A stretch of 36,436 nucleotides of DNA from Leptolyngbya sp. RL_3_1 (GTDB taxonomy: Bacteria > Cyanobacteriota > Cyanobacteriia > Phormidesmidales > Phormidesmidaceae). The stretch lies in the NCBI GenBank assembly GCA_012032425.1, contig JAAUQE010000004.1, forward strand, positions 1 through 36,436, written 5' to 3'. Position numbers and translations under genes: made by a program. The notes below the pieces were generated by a model. The model saw only the letters and a program-made list of their open reading frames with translations. It was not told the DNA's origin and did no database searches. This document shows positions 1 through 8,448 of the stretch, piece after piece (position 1 is the first letter of the stretch; every line of letters starts with the position of its first letter).

Positions 1-2
1 TC

Positions 3-679
3 TTTCAGGGACTATCCTCAACTCAACTCTCCCAATTACTCGAAATTGCACAACCTCAAATCTGGCGAAAGAATCAAATCATTTTCCAGCAAAACACCCC
101 AGCGACGGGCTTTTTTGTGGTGAAAAAGGCCGCGTCAAGGTGTATAAAGTTTCATCAATTGGCAAAGAACAAATTCTCAATATCTTTGAATCAGGAGACA
201 ACTTTGCAGAAGTGTCTGCCTTGGATGGGCAATCGTTTCCGGCTGCTGCCGCCGCCATGGATCAAGTTGAGCTGATCTTCTTTCCGCGCTCCGATTTCAT
301 TCAGCTTTTGCACGCGGATCCCAGTATTGCGATCAATATGCTGACTAGCTTATCGAAGCACTTGCGTCATTTAGTCGGGGTGATCGAAGATCTCTCCTTT
401 AAAGACGTGCCGCAACGACTGGCTGAATATCTGCTCCAACTGAGTGATTCGGAGGCTTCATCAGCGATCGATGATTCACAAATGACCAACACTGTGACCT
501 TAAATTTAACCAAAACTCAACTGGCCGCAGCCCTGGGCACAATTTCTGCAACGCTCTCCAGAGCGTTCTACCGTCTGAGCAATGAAGGCATGATTGCCGT
601 TAAGGGTTCACAGATTACAATTCTTGATCGCGATCGGCTACGCACCCTGAGTCAAACTGAAGCGCTGGGCGATCGTTAG
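3..679 (+). CDS. Crp/Fnr-family transcriptional regulator, 5'-partial, one apparent frameshift
   Basis: A cyclic-nucleotide-type sensor domain is followed by a Crp helix-turn-helix (TKTQLAAALGTISATLSRAF, then NEGMI and a short wing). The uninterrupted frame starts only at a GTG at 140, in the middle of the sensor beta-roll. The preceding 120 bases read in another frame as a normal Crp N-terminal part (QIWRKNQIIFQQNTPATGFF, then VVKK). The frames join if the A5 run at 123-127 had six A, giving VVKKGRVKVYKV. The gene is then open from the window edge to the TAG at 677-679, and its true start lies outside. No ligand can be assigned. It is convergent with the DevB-like gene. The family is confident; the identity of the regulator is not. 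Confidence 0.85.
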   Translation, partial: SGTILNSTLPITRNCTTSNLAKESNHFPAKHPSDGLFCGEKGRVKVYKVSSIGKEQILNIFESGDNFAEVSALDGQSFPAAAAAMDQVELIFFPRSDFIQLLHADPSIAINMLTSLSKHLRHLVGVIEDLSFKDVPQRLAEYLLQLSDSEASSAIDDSQMTNTVTLNLTKTQLAAALGTISATLSRAFYRLSNEGMIAVKGSQITILDRDRLRTLSQTEALGDR

Positions 680-767
680 ATAACCGATGTAGAGAAGTTT
701 TCTAGCTCCTATCACCGGTATGACCGGGTTTCGTTGTCCGACCTGTTCCCTCTTCCCTGCTCCCCTC

Positions 768-1934
768 TCATTCCACATCAATCAACACATCCACCTGCAA
801 ATTGGTCAGTCCCTGCACCACCTCACTCTGGTCAATGCGGATGCGCACCTCCACGACGCGGGCGTCGGCATTGGCGGCAGGGTCGTCATCCAGTACGTCA
901 TTTTTAAAAATTTGTAGCCCCACCTGATCAACGGTGCCGGTGAGGGTGTCGTCAAAGGCCCCATTGCGACTGCGGATGGTGGCCGCCTGCCCTTTCTGCA
1001 CCAGGCTGACATCGGTTTCATAGACCTCGGCCACCACGTACATTTGCTCGGTGTCCCCCAGGGCCAAGATCGGATTGCTGGGGGAAATTGCCTCCCCCGG
1101 TTCCACATAAAGATTCAGGACTTGGCCGCCACTGGGGGCGCGCACCACGGTCTGGGCCAGCCGCGCTTCGGCTAGAAGTAAATTCTGCGCTGCCGAATCC
1201 ACCAGCACCTGGGCCTGAGCCAATTGCAAGCTGGCTTCTTGGGAGGCCACTTGGGCCTGGGCATTGCCGATGCCGCTGCGGCGAGACGCCTGGAGTTCTT
1301 GCTTGCGGTTTTGGGCGCTGCCAATTTGTGCCCGCAGTTGATCCACCACCGCCTGCTGCTGGTCTAGGTCTTGGCGAGAAATTGCCCCACTGGTCTGTAA
1401 TTGCTGGAATCGGGCCAAGTCCAGTTCTGCCACCCGCAGTTCCGCCTGGAGGCTATTAATGGTGTCTTGCTGGGCCTGGATGGCGGCGGATTGAGGGCCG
1501 TCGATTTGGTCAATGCGGGTCTGGGCCTCTTGGATATTGCGCTGGCCAAACTGGGTTTGGGCGGCGAGTAGACCTTCGGCTTCAGAGAGCTGGCTGGCGG
1601 CGTAGTCGCGCTCGGCTAAGCGCACCTCGTAGAGGTTCAGATAGGCCAGAATTTGCTCGGCTTCGACCTGATCCCCTTCTTTGACCAGCAGCCGTTCTAG
1701 CCGCCCCCCTTCCACCGGGACCACATCCACCACCCGCCCCCGAGGTTCGATTCGGCCTAAGGCGGCAACTTGTACCTGTTTTGGGAGGACGGACTCGGTT
1801 TCAGCAGTATCGGCCTGACGGCTTTGGGTGATTAATTGGACTGCGGTGAAAGCCAGACCGGCGGAGACCACCAGCGCCCCGATCAACCACCAGAGAGGTT
1901 TGCCAGGGAGGGAAGTGGGACGTTGAAACGCCAT
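768..1934 (-). CDS. DevB/HlyD-type ABC exporter membrane-fusion protein
   Basis: A 388-residue periplasmic adaptor. Residues about 14-35 form one N-terminal membrane segment (WWLIGALVVSAGLAFTAVQL). A biotinyl-lipoyl half follows (GRIEPRGRVVDVVPVEGGRL, KEGDQV). Next is a long Gln/Ala-rich alpha-helical hairpin (about residues 105-260), then the second lipoyl half (VVRAPSGGQVLNLYVEPGE) and a beta-barrel region. This is the organisation of DevB, which with permease DevC and ATPase DevA exports heterocyst glycolipids in Anabaena; in other cyanobacteria the substrates vary. No devC or devA follows: the next gene downstream on this strand is absent and a convergent regulator occupies the space. It must work with partners elsewhere or be an orphan. 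No strong ribosome site precedes the ATG. Confidence 0.88.
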   Translation of the reverse strand: MAFQRPTSLPGKPLWWLIGALVVSAGLAFTAVQLITQSRQADTAETESVLPKQVQVAALGRIEPRGRVVDVVPVEGGRLERLLVKEGDQVEAEQILAYLNLYEVRLAERDYAASQLSEAEGLLAAQTQFGQRNIQEAQTRIDQIDGPQSAAIQAQQDTINSLQAELRVAELDLARFQQLQTSGAISRQDLDQQQAVVDQLRAQIGSAQNRKQELQASRRSGIGNAQAQVASQEASLQLAQAQVLVDSAAQNLLLAEARLAQTVVRAPSGGQVLNLYVEPGEAISPSNPILALGDTEQMYVVAEVYETDVSLVQKGQAATIRSRNGAFDDTLTGTVDQVGLQIFKNDVLDDDPAANADARVVEVRIRIDQSEVVQGLTNLQVDVLIDVE

Positions 1935-2121
1935 AAATCAGGTCAATCCTTTGGCTGTGGGCAGAATGAATAACTATGAGGTTACTGGGGCCTAGGGGGG
2001 GCGATCGGGGAACTTAACCTTGTATTAGGGATGTGGGCAAAATGCTCCAGTTGGTGACGGTCAATACAGGCTTACTCTGTTGCCTTGGCCAGGTTTGCTA
2101 AGGACAATGGGTACCCGTGTC

Positions 2122-2150
2122 GGGTGCGCCGCACTAACGTTGCGCCACCC
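2122..2150. repeat. GC-rich hairpin in the devB-EAL intergenic region
   Basis: GGGTGCGC (2122-2129) pairs with GCGCCACCC (2142-2150) with one bulged base around a 12-base loop. It lies in the roughly 280-base gap between the divergent DevB-like and EAL genes. It resembles the GGTGCG/CGCACC hairpin remnants scattered in cyanobacterial intergenic DNA, but one copy does not prove a mobile origin. Confidence 0.4.
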
Positions 2151-2211
2151 CAACGCGGTTCTCAGTCTGGTCTGCACTGGCGGCTCTATTAGGTACGGAT
2201 ATTTGGGGGTT

Positions 2212-2993
2212 ATGGAGGGAAAGACCACGAAGATTCAACCGGATTACAGACCCCTAGGATGTGCTGAGTGCATCCGGGGGGCAGGGCTTGATTCGAGTTC
2301 ACGATGGCTTTCCAGCCGATTGTGAACACCACGACGCAGCAGATTTTTGCCCACGAGGCCTTGGTCCGAGGGGTGAATAACGAGCCTGCTGGTCAGGTGT
2401 TTGAGCAGGTTAACGATACGAACCGTTACCGCTTTGATCAGGTGTGCCGCACCAAGGCGATTAAGCTGGCCTGCGAGCTGGCTATGCCGTCACTGCTCAG
2501 CATCAACTTCATGCCCAATGCGGTTTACCAGCCCGAGCTGTGTATCCGTACGACCCTGGCGGCGGCTGAGCAGTATGGCTTTCCGATCGAGCGGATTGTC
2601 TTTGAAATCACGGAAAGCGAAAAGGTAGAAGATTTGGCCCATCTCCGCAGCATTGTTGAGTACTACCATGCGCGGGGCTTTAAAACCGCCATTGATGATT
2701 TTGGCGCGGGCTATGCGGGGCTCAATTTGCTGGCCGAGGTGCCTACAGATTTTGTCAAGCTGGACATGGCCTTGATCCGAAAGATTGATCGCGATCAAGT
2801 CCGCCAGGCGATTGTCCGAGGCATTGTTCAGGTCTGCCGGGAACTCTCTAGAACTGTGATTGCGGAAGGGGTCGAGACCGATGAAGAGTGGACCGTTTTG
2901 CAGTCTTTAGGGATTGAGCTGTTTCAAGGGTTCTATTTTGCCAAGCCAGCTTTTCAGGCGCTGGCAACGCCATCGCAGCATCTCTGGCGATAA
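2212..2993 (+). CDS. EAL-domain cyclic-di-GMP phosphodiesterase, apparent N-terminal frameshift
   Basis: A single EAL domain that should hydrolyse c-di-GMP to pGpG. Visible motifs in order: FQPIV, EALVRG (the EAL signature), SINFMPNA, FEITES, IDDFGAGYAGL, DFVKLDM, IAEGVET and LGIELFQGFYFAKP. The metal and substrate residues look intact. The uninterrupted frame begins with ATG at 2304, inside the first strand. Upstream, frame 1 from ATG 2212 reads MEGKTTKIQPDYRPLGCAEC then IRGAGLD. It joins the EAL frame as GLDFEFTMAFQPI if the TT near 2292-2293 were TTT, giving 260 residues with an N-terminal CxxC. No GGDEF or sensor domain is attached. The 3' end overlaps the truncated end of a VapC remnant on the other strand. 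Confidence 0.85.
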
Positions 2994-3159
2994 TGCTGCT
3001 CCGCTTTGGTCAGTCCCCAAAATACCAAAAACTCAATTTGACTGATGACAGAGATGCCAATCCACTCTGTTCCTTGGAGGAGCTTAACCAGAGCAGGATC
3101 GTCTTGCAGTAGGGCAACTATGGCGTTGGTATCAAGGAGAGGTAACGGTTACCACTCAT
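2954..3159 (-). pseudogene. VapC-type PIN-domain toxin remnant
   Basis: The minus strand starts MSGNRYL at ATG 3159-3157. After removal of two bases (an extra TC at 3137-3140) it continues as LLDTNAIVALLQDDP, LVKLLQGTEWIGISVISQIE and FLVFWGLTKAEQ. This is the N-terminal half of a PIN-domain ribonuclease, including the first catalytic Asp in LDTN and the Glu in SQIEF. The reading then degenerates and stops at 2954 inside the 3' end of the EAL gene. About 60 of the usual 130 or so residues remain, so it is inactive. It follows the VapB remnant with overlapping stop and start, the normal arrangement for such pairs. Confidence 0.72.
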
Positions 3160-3232
3160 CGCGCAGGGACCGCTGGGTAGCCAGCGCATCGCCTTGCCAG
3201 GTTAAGCGCCCGACTCAATCTGAAAAATCATA
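3149..3232 (-). pseudogene. VapB-like antitoxin 3' remnant
   Basis: Immediately upstream of the VapC remnant and overlapping its start (antitoxin TAA 3151-3149, toxin ATG 3159-3157), the minus strand reads YDFSD, an in-frame TGA at 3217-3215, then VGRLTWQGDALATQRSLRDEW. From memory this matches the C-terminal half of cyanobacterial antitoxins that precede PIN toxins; the TGA could come from a tryptophan TGG codon. The start is not identifiable. Support is the coupled position and the characteristic ending. Confidence 0.5.
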
Positions 3233-3379
3233 GTTGGCAGGGGGTAACGGCAATTTTTGTGTTGGCGCGATCGCCAGTTCACTACCATCAGCTTGAGGGG
3301 ATCCTGACTTGAGGCCGATGCGGGAGTCACGCTCGACTTACACTGGGCTTAGTCGGTGGGTTATTGGATTGAGTAGAGG

Positions 3380-4009
3380 ATGGTATTTGTCTCGTTAACA
3401 GAGTGGGTTACGGCAATTCGCTCCGGCAGAGCCCTAGGCAGCTTTCCTACGGATACGGTCCCAGCCCTGGCCGCCCATCCCGATCAGGGCGATCGCATCT
3501 ACGCCACCAAAGGGCGATCCCCCGACAAACCCTTAATTCTGATGGGGGCCTGCCTCGCCGATCTGCTGCCCTATGTGCAGGGCACCGCCGATGAGCTGGC
3601 GCAATGGCAACAAGTGGCTGACCAATATTGGCCCGGTGCCCTCACCCTGGTGCTGCCCGCCAGCGATCGCCTTCCCCCCGCCATGAACCCCCAACATACG
3701 GGCACCCTAGGCATACGCGTCCCCGATCATGCCCTTGCCCGCCATCTCCTCGCCCAGACCGGCCCCCTCGCCACCACCAGCGTCAATCGCTCGGGTCAAC
3801 CGGCCCTAGTCGAGGGAGCGGCGATCGCCCAGCAATTTCCTGACCTGTTGCAGCTCGATCAGCTCACCCTGGCGGCCCTACAGCAGACCCTCGGCCCATT
3901 TCCCAGTGGCTCGGGGCTGCCCTCCACCGTAGTGCAGTGGCAGGCTGCTGGTTGGCAGGTGCTTCGGCAGGGCGCGGTTTCCGTAGCGACCCTTCCTATG
4001 ATGGAGTAG
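3380..4009 (+). CDS. L-threonylcarbamoyladenylate synthase, TsaC/Sua5/YrdC family
   Basis: A 209-residue YrdC-fold protein. The family makes threonylcarbamoyl-AMP from threonine, bicarbonate and ATP, the first step toward t6A37 in ANN-decoding tRNAs. Visible motifs: the start strand plus FPTDTVPALAAHPD, YATKGRSPDKPLILM (the KxR signature), YWPGALTLVLP, GTLGIRVPDH, PLATTSVNRSGQPAL and PSTVVQW near the end. The length fits the short TsaC form without the Sua5 C-terminal domain. The kinase-like gene follows after 48 bases on the same strand and may be co-transcribed. Confidence 0.9.
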   Translation: MVFVSLTEWVTAIRSGRALGSFPTDTVPALAAHPDQGDRIYATKGRSPDKPLILMGACLADLLPYVQGTADELAQWQQVADQYWPGALTLVLPASDRLPPAMNPQHTGTLGIRVPDHALARHLLAQTGPLATTSVNRSGQPALVEGAAIAQQFPDLLQLDQLTLAALQQTLGPFPSGSGLPSTVVQWQAAGWQVLRQGAVSVATLPMME

Positions 4010-4057
4010 TTCGGGTCGTTGCCTTCCTTGCTTCACCCTCCCTAACTCCCCACCCCC

Positions 4058-4816
4058 ATGCCCGCACCTGAATCGTCTTCTGCCTCGACTGCTTATTACC
4101 AAGCCCTGGAACTGGCTCTGTTTCGCGGGGGATTTCTAGCCCGTACCGCCCATGAGCTGCGATCGCCCCTCAACAAAGTGATCAGCCTCCATCAGATGAT
4201 TTTGGAAGGGCTTTGTGATGACCGTGAGGAAGAGATTGAGTTTCTGACCGAAGCCCATGGCGCGGCCCTGAAGCTACTGGAGCACCTGGACTTTTTAATT
4301 CATCTCTCCAAACTAGAGGGCGATCGCCTGCATCCCCACAGCCAAGCCGTCCCCCTTGCCCCCCTGTTCGAGAAGGTGCAGTCCCTCACCCACCTGCAAG
4401 CCGCCAACCGCAACCTCCGCCTCGTTTTGGAGACCCCTGCCGACGACGTACAGGTGTGGGCCGACCCGGCTTGGTTGAGCACTGTGCTGGCCACCCTGAT
4501 TGAAGTAGCGATCGAAACCTGCGATCGCGGCACCATTCGCATTGCCCTGGCCCCAGAACAACCCGCAGACTATTGCGATATCTGGGTGGAAGACGAACGC
4601 ACGGGCGGCACCTGGCAAGAACCCCGCCCTCTACCCGATCCTGAAGATTTTGATTTAGAGCGATCGCTGCCTGCGAGCCTGCGCTTGGAGCTGGTGCGGT
4701 TATTGCTGATCCGTATGGGGGGCGCTTTCTCGCTGCTCACCACCCCCGCCGCTTCGGAGTCAGGCCCCACTCGCATCCTCTGTCGCCTACCGATTCAAGA
4801 ATCCGGTGAAGGGTAG
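4058..4816 (+). CDS. Histidine-kinase-like protein with degenerate ATPase domain
   Basis: 252 residues, no membrane segment and no sensor domain. A dimerisation/phosphoacceptor helix is clear (ARTAHELRSPLNKVISLHQM, His32) and is followed by a second helix (FLIHLSKLEGDRL). The next part has the shape of a HATPase domain, but its N box (DPAWLSTVLATLIEVAIE, about residues 136-153) lacks the Mg-ATP-binding Asn, and no G1 or G2 glycine motif is visible. It is therefore probably a phosphotransfer or dimerisation partner and not an active kinase. It sits 48 bases after the TsaC gene; nothing ties the functions together beyond position. Confidence 0.75.
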   Translation: MPAPESSSASTAYYQALELALFRGGFLARTAHELRSPLNKVISLHQMILEGLCDDREEEIEFLTEAHGAALKLLEHLDFLIHLSKLEGDRLHPHSQAVPLAPLFEKVQSLTHLQAANRNLRLVLETPADDVQVWADPAWLSTVLATLIEVAIETCDRGTIRIALAPEQPADYCDIWVEDERTGGTWQEPRPLPDPEDFDLERSLPASLRLELVRLLLIRMGGAFSLLTTPAASESGPTRILCRLPIQESGEG

Positions 4817-4831
4817 ATTGGGTTTAGGACA

Positions 4832-5314
4832 TTACGCTTCGTTGACCTGTTGCAAGATCGCTTGAATAAAGCGATCGCTGAAATAAATTCCGACTTGTTT
4901 CATCTGCTGCATGTACGGCTGAATCGCTGGGATATAACCTAGCTGCTTGGCGCGAATCAAAATCCTGATGGAGCCTGTGACCTTGATACCTAAGGATTCA
5001 GCAACTTTTCGCCCTGTTAGCTCATCCATCACGACTAACTGAGCTTGGCGCTCCAGAGCAAGCGCAATCACTTCTGCTTCTCCTCGATCTAGCGTGAGCA
5101 AAAGGAGCGATGTTTGCTGCGTTGATTGCAGCGATTTTTGTTGAATCCAAGTTGCTTGGAGCAGATCGATACTGCCATACTGCCCTGCGGGATAGGCCGC
5201 AATTTCTTGAGCAACCGCTTCTGGAATAACAAGAGTACCAACCACCTTTTGAAGCAGCGGCAGCTGACGGATACGCACAAAAGCAATCAAGGGCGTCGCA
5301 TTGCTAACAATCAC
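4832..5314 (-). CDS. DUF3368 PIN-like protein, putative toxin
   Basis: 160 residues of the DUF3368 family, PIN-like nucleases found beside UPF0175 antitoxins. Visible: MIVSNATPLIAFVRI at the N terminus, LVIPEAVAQEI, LDRGEAEVIALALE, VVMDELTGRKVAESLGIKV, then TGSIRILIRAKQLGYI. The first acidic PIN position is Asn (SNATP) where VapC has Asp, as in many members of this family. The GTG start at 5314 overlaps the stop of the upstream antitoxin (GTGA), implying translational coupling. Toxin function is inferred from family and pairing. Confidence 0.85.
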   Translation of the reverse strand: MIVSNATPLIAFVRIRQLPLLQKVVGTLVIPEAVAQEIAAYPAGQYGSIDLLQATWIQQKSLQSTQQTSLLLLTLDRGEAEVIALALERQAQLVVMDELTGRKVAESLGIKVTGSIRILIRAKQLGYIPAIQPYMQQMKQVGIYFSDRFIQAILQQVNEA

Positions 5315-5589
5315 GCCGGATCAGGTAGTGCAGTAATTCCTTCAAGCTCATGGGCCAGCATCGATTCGTCGTAGTCAAAGACAACAATGCCGCGCTCTGC
5401 CAACGTATCCATGAAAGCGAGGCGATTCATCCCAGCCAGTTGAGCCGCTTTCCCCAAAGACAATTTCTTTTCTTCAAAGTAAGCAATCGCAGCAATTAAA
5501 CGAATATTACGACTCAGGTCGGTGATACCCAATTTCAGAGCAGCCAAAATATCTGGCGAAATCTCAATAGTGATCGTTTCAGGAGCCAT
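5311..5589 (-). CDS. UPF0175-family antitoxin-like protein
   Basis: 92 residues. ITIEISPDILAALKLGITDL is followed by a helical core (FEEKKLSLGKAAQLAGMNRL, then AFMDTLAERGIVVFDYDE). This is the UPF0175 pattern, whose members neutralise adjacent DUF3368/PIN proteins and probably bind their own promoter through the helix-turn-helix-like KAAQLAGM segment. Its TGA overlaps the GTG of the DUF3368 gene. Unlike the vapBC remnant nearby, both frames of this pair are intact. Confidence 0.83.
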   Translation of the reverse strand: MAPETITIEISPDILAALKLGITDLSRNIRLIAAIAYFEEKKLSLGKAAQLAGMNRLAFMDTLAERGIVVFDYDESMLAHELEGITALPDPA

Positions 5590-5706
5590 CGTTTTTAAGC
5601 CCGTCAGACTAGGGCAAACTTTAGTCCCTACCCCATATTTTAGCTGCTATGGACAGGGGGGTTCTACGTGAGGTTAGCCTGCTATCAGGGTAACAAGGTT
5701 TTGCAA

Positions 5707-7074
5707 TTACTCTAGAGCGACAGGTGAAGCCTCAGGGACAGTGGCCATTCTGGCCATGCAGGTGCGCTGATTCCAGAGATACGCGCCAATGCCCACCGTT
5801 AAATTAGACACACAGGCCGCGACAAACACGCCGCTAATGCCGACCCAATTGGCCCCCACATAGGCAAGGGGAACGTAGAGCACCCCCATGCGGACCACGG
5901 TCATCACCACCGAAGGCAGCGGTTTGCCCAGGGCATTAAAGGCAGCGCTGGCCACCTGAATGATCCCCGCTCCGCCGTAGCTAATCGGGACAATCCACAG
6001 ATAGCGAGTGGCGATCGCAATCACCTCAGGCTCCCCATTAAACAGCCCCGCCAACTGAGTCGCCGAGAGGGCCAGCAGCACCGCCGTCAATAGGCCCCAG
6101 CCCATGCAGAACCAGAGGCTAAGCTGGAGCGATCGCTGGATCCGGTCGTAGCGCTGGGCACCCGAGTTTTGACCCACAAACGGACCCATACTGGCCGCCA
6201 GCGCCATCAGCACAATCAGCGCTAACGACTCTAGCCGCGTGGCGATGCCAAAAGCCGCTACCGCCTCAGCCCCAAAGGACGCGATCAGACTGGTGACCAC
6301 CCCAATGGACATGGGCTGGATCATTTGGGTCATCGCCGCCGGTACCCCCACATGGAGGATATCCTTCCAGCACCAGAGCATTTCCATGGGGCGGGGAAAC
6401 CGGAGGGACAGCAGATGTTCTTTAAAATGCAACACCAGCAGAGAGGCCACCAACGTGACCGCCCGCGAACCGACCGTGGCCCAAGCGGCCCCCTGTAGCC
6501 CCAGGGCCGGGAGGCCAGCCCAGCCAAAAATCAACAAGGGATCTAGCGCAATATTGACGATCGCGGCGGTGACCATAATCAAACTGGGGGTGGCCGTATC
6601 CCCCGCCGCCCGAATGGCGCTGTTGCCCACCATCGGGATCACCAAAAAGATCATGCCGAAGTACCAAATCTGCATGTACTCCCGGATCAAGGGCAGGGTC
6701 TCGGGAGTCGCCCCTAGGGCGGTAAACAGCGGATCAATGGTGAACAGACCAATGGCCACAAATACAATCACCACCACCAAGGCCAAGATCAGGCTATTGG
6801 TGGTAAAGCGCTGTACCCGAGAGTGGTCACCCTCACCGATGGCACGGGCAATCACCGAGGCGGCCCCAATCCCTAGCCCCATGGCCAGACTGCCGAGGGT
6901 GAGCACCACCGGAAACGTAAAGCTGACCGCAGCTAGGGGTTCAGTGCCCAGTTGGCCTACAAAATAAGTGTCAGCCAAGTTAAAGGCCACTAGGGCAAAA
7001 ATGCCGCCAATCATCGGTAGCGTCAGCCGTCGCAGGTGGCCGCCAATGCTGCCTTCGGTTAGAGATAGGGCCAT
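5707..7074 (-). CDS. MATE-family multidrug/sodium antiporter
   Basis: 455 residues with about twelve hydrophobic segments in two similar halves, the MATE fold. N-terminal hallmarks: GGHLRRLTLPMIGGIFALVA, then NLADTYFVGQLGTEPLAAVS; the second half contains MTQMIQPMSIGVVTSLIASF and AAFGIATRLESL. It should sit in the inner membrane and export cationic drugs or metabolites in exchange for Na+ or H+; the substrate cannot be read. The gene is single, with a divergent phosphoesterase upstream and the toxin-antitoxin pair downstream on the same strand. The length is normal and nothing is disrupted. Confidence 0.93.
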   Translation of the reverse strand: MALSLTEGSIGGHLRRLTLPMIGGIFALVAFNLADTYFVGQLGTEPLAAVSFTFPVVLTLGSLAMGLGIGAASVIARAIGEGDHSRVQRFTTNSLILALVVVIVFVAIGLFTIDPLFTALGATPETLPLIREYMQIWYFGMIFLVIPMVGNSAIRAAGDTATPSLIMVTAAIVNIALDPLLIFGWAGLPALGLQGAAWATVGSRAVTLVASLLVLHFKEHLLSLRFPRPMEMLWCWKDILHVGVPAAMTQMIQPMSIGVVTSLIASFGAEAVAAFGIATRLESLALIVLMALAASMGPFVGQNSGAQRYDRIQRSLQLSLWFCMGWGLLTAVLLALSATQLAGLFNGEPEVIAIATRYLWIVPISYGGAGIIQVASAAFNALGKPLPSVVMTVVRMGVLYVPLAYVGANWVGISGVFVAACVSNLTVGIGAYLWNQRTCMARMATVPEASPVALE

Positions 7075-7253
7075 AATTTCAGTCGGTATTGCACTGCTCT
7101 ATGCTGCCACGGGATCTCACCTCGGGCGGGGCAATGGGCGGGGCGATCGCCCGTTGGTGAGCTGGACTGCCCGATTTCCCAGCCGTGATCTGGGTCAAAT
7201 GTGACCCATCGGTTAGGGTGGTGGGTGCCATTTCTCAATGTTCAAGCCAGACC

Positions 7254-8390
7254 ATGGTGAGCCCGTTCCGTTTTGCCATCATCAGTGATCCCCATGTCAC
7301 CCTGCCCCACACCCAATACGCCTACCCCAGTCAATTCCATTTTGTCGAGGCCAGTGTCCCAGCCCTAGAGCAAGTGCTGGCGACCTTGGCGGCGGAGCCC
7401 TTAGATTTTTTGTTGATGCCGGGTGACCTTACCCAGCATGGAGAGCGCGACAACCACCACTGGCTGACCCAGCGCCTGAGCCAGCTCCCGTTTCCGGCGT
7501 ATGTGGTGCCCGGTAACCACGATGTGATTACGGCCAACGGGGATGAGAAAACCGTCAGCATGTCGGAGTTTACCGACCTCTACGGTCCCTTTGGCTATAG
7601 CCAGCAGCAGCCCTACTACCATCAAGAGCTGGTGCCGGGGGTGCATTTGGTGGGGCTAAATTCCATTGCCTTGATGAGCAAGGGCAGCAGTTGCCTACGG
7701 GCTCATGTCGATGCGGCTCAGCTCCAGTGGTTGGCGGAGACGCTCCAGGATCTCCAGGGGGAATGGGTGATTGCCATGGTGCATCACAATGTCTTGGAGC
7801 ATATGCCGGGACAGGCGACTCACCCGATGGGGCAGCGTTACATCATTCAAAATCGTCAAGCGTTGATCGATTGTTTGCAAGCCCACCAAGTGCGGCTGGT
7901 GTTGACCGGCCATTTGCATGTGCAGGATGTGCTGGAATCGGGGGACCTCTGGGCGGTGACGACGGGCTCTCTGGTCAGCTATCCCCATCCCTATCGACGG
8001 GTGGCGGTGGCTTCTACCGAGGCAGGGGCGCTACAGATGCAGATCACCACGGAACGGGTGCAGGCGCTGCCGGATTGGCCTGATTTGCAAACGATATCTC
8101 GCCAACGCATGGGCGATCGCTCCGGCCAATTTATGAGCCGCTTCTTGAGCTGCCCTCCCTTGAGCTTGCCGTCCCGTCAGGCCGTAGCGTTAGCGCCGAT
8201 CATTCGGGATTTTTGGGCCGCGATCGCGGCAGGAGATAGCGTGATCGATTATCCGCAATTGCCAGAGCCGGTGCGGCGCTACCTGCACAGCTTTGGGGCG
8301 ATGGATGCGGAAGGGCGCTATCGGGCGATTGATAATCAAGCTACCCTCACCTTGGCGGCGCGATCAGCCCTGAAAAAAGGGTCGCTGTAG
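7254..8390 (+). CDS. Metallophosphoesterase, cyclic-nucleotide phosphodiesterase-like
   Basis: A calcineurin-like phosphoesterase. Metal-site motifs in order: DPH in FAIISDPHVTLP, GDLTQHGERDN, GNHD in YVVPGNHDVI, HHN in VIAMVHHNVLEH, and GHLHVQ. This set is typical of CpdA/Icc-type enzymes and related phosphodiesterases, with two divalent metals. A C-terminal helical extension of about 130 residues follows the domain. The frame is open from a GTG at 7185, but conservation starts at MVSPFRFAIISDP, so ATG 7254 (378 residues) is preferred. The last codons overlap the terminator of the convergent hsp20 gene. The substrate is unknown. Confidence 0.88.
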   Translation: MVSPFRFAIISDPHVTLPHTQYAYPSQFHFVEASVPALEQVLATLAAEPLDFLLMPGDLTQHGERDNHHWLTQRLSQLPFPAYVVPGNHDVITANGDEKTVSMSEFTDLYGPFGYSQQQPYYHQELVPGVHLVGLNSIALMSKGSSCLRAHVDAAQLQWLAETLQDLQGEWVIAMVHHNVLEHMPGQATHPMGQRYIIQNRQALIDCLQAHQVRLVLTGHLHVQDVLESGDLWAVTTGSLVSYPHPYRRVAVASTEAGALQMQITTERVQALPDWPDLQTISRQRMGDRSGQFMSRFLSCPPLSLPSRQAVALAPIIRDFWAAIAAGDSVIDYPQLPEPVRRYLHSFGAMDAEGRYRAIDNQATLTLAARSALKKGSL

Positions 8391-8396
8391 CGACCC
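8373..8396 (-). terminator. Intrinsic terminator of hsp20
   Basis: On the minus strand GGGTCGC-TACA-GCGACCC forms a perfect 7-bp stem followed directly by six T. It lies about 50 bases downstream of the hsp20 stop and overlaps the stop codon of the convergent phosphoesterase (TAG 8388-8390). Confidence 0.85.
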
Positions 8397-8448
8397 TCAG
8401 GAATCTGCCGTCTTTCTCTGGGAGGAGAGTCTCAGGGAAGTAGCGGCG

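Noticed and set aside
3045-3233. 62-residue plus-strand frame
   Set aside because: It is the shadow of the vapBC remnant, which has clear family motifs on the minus strand.
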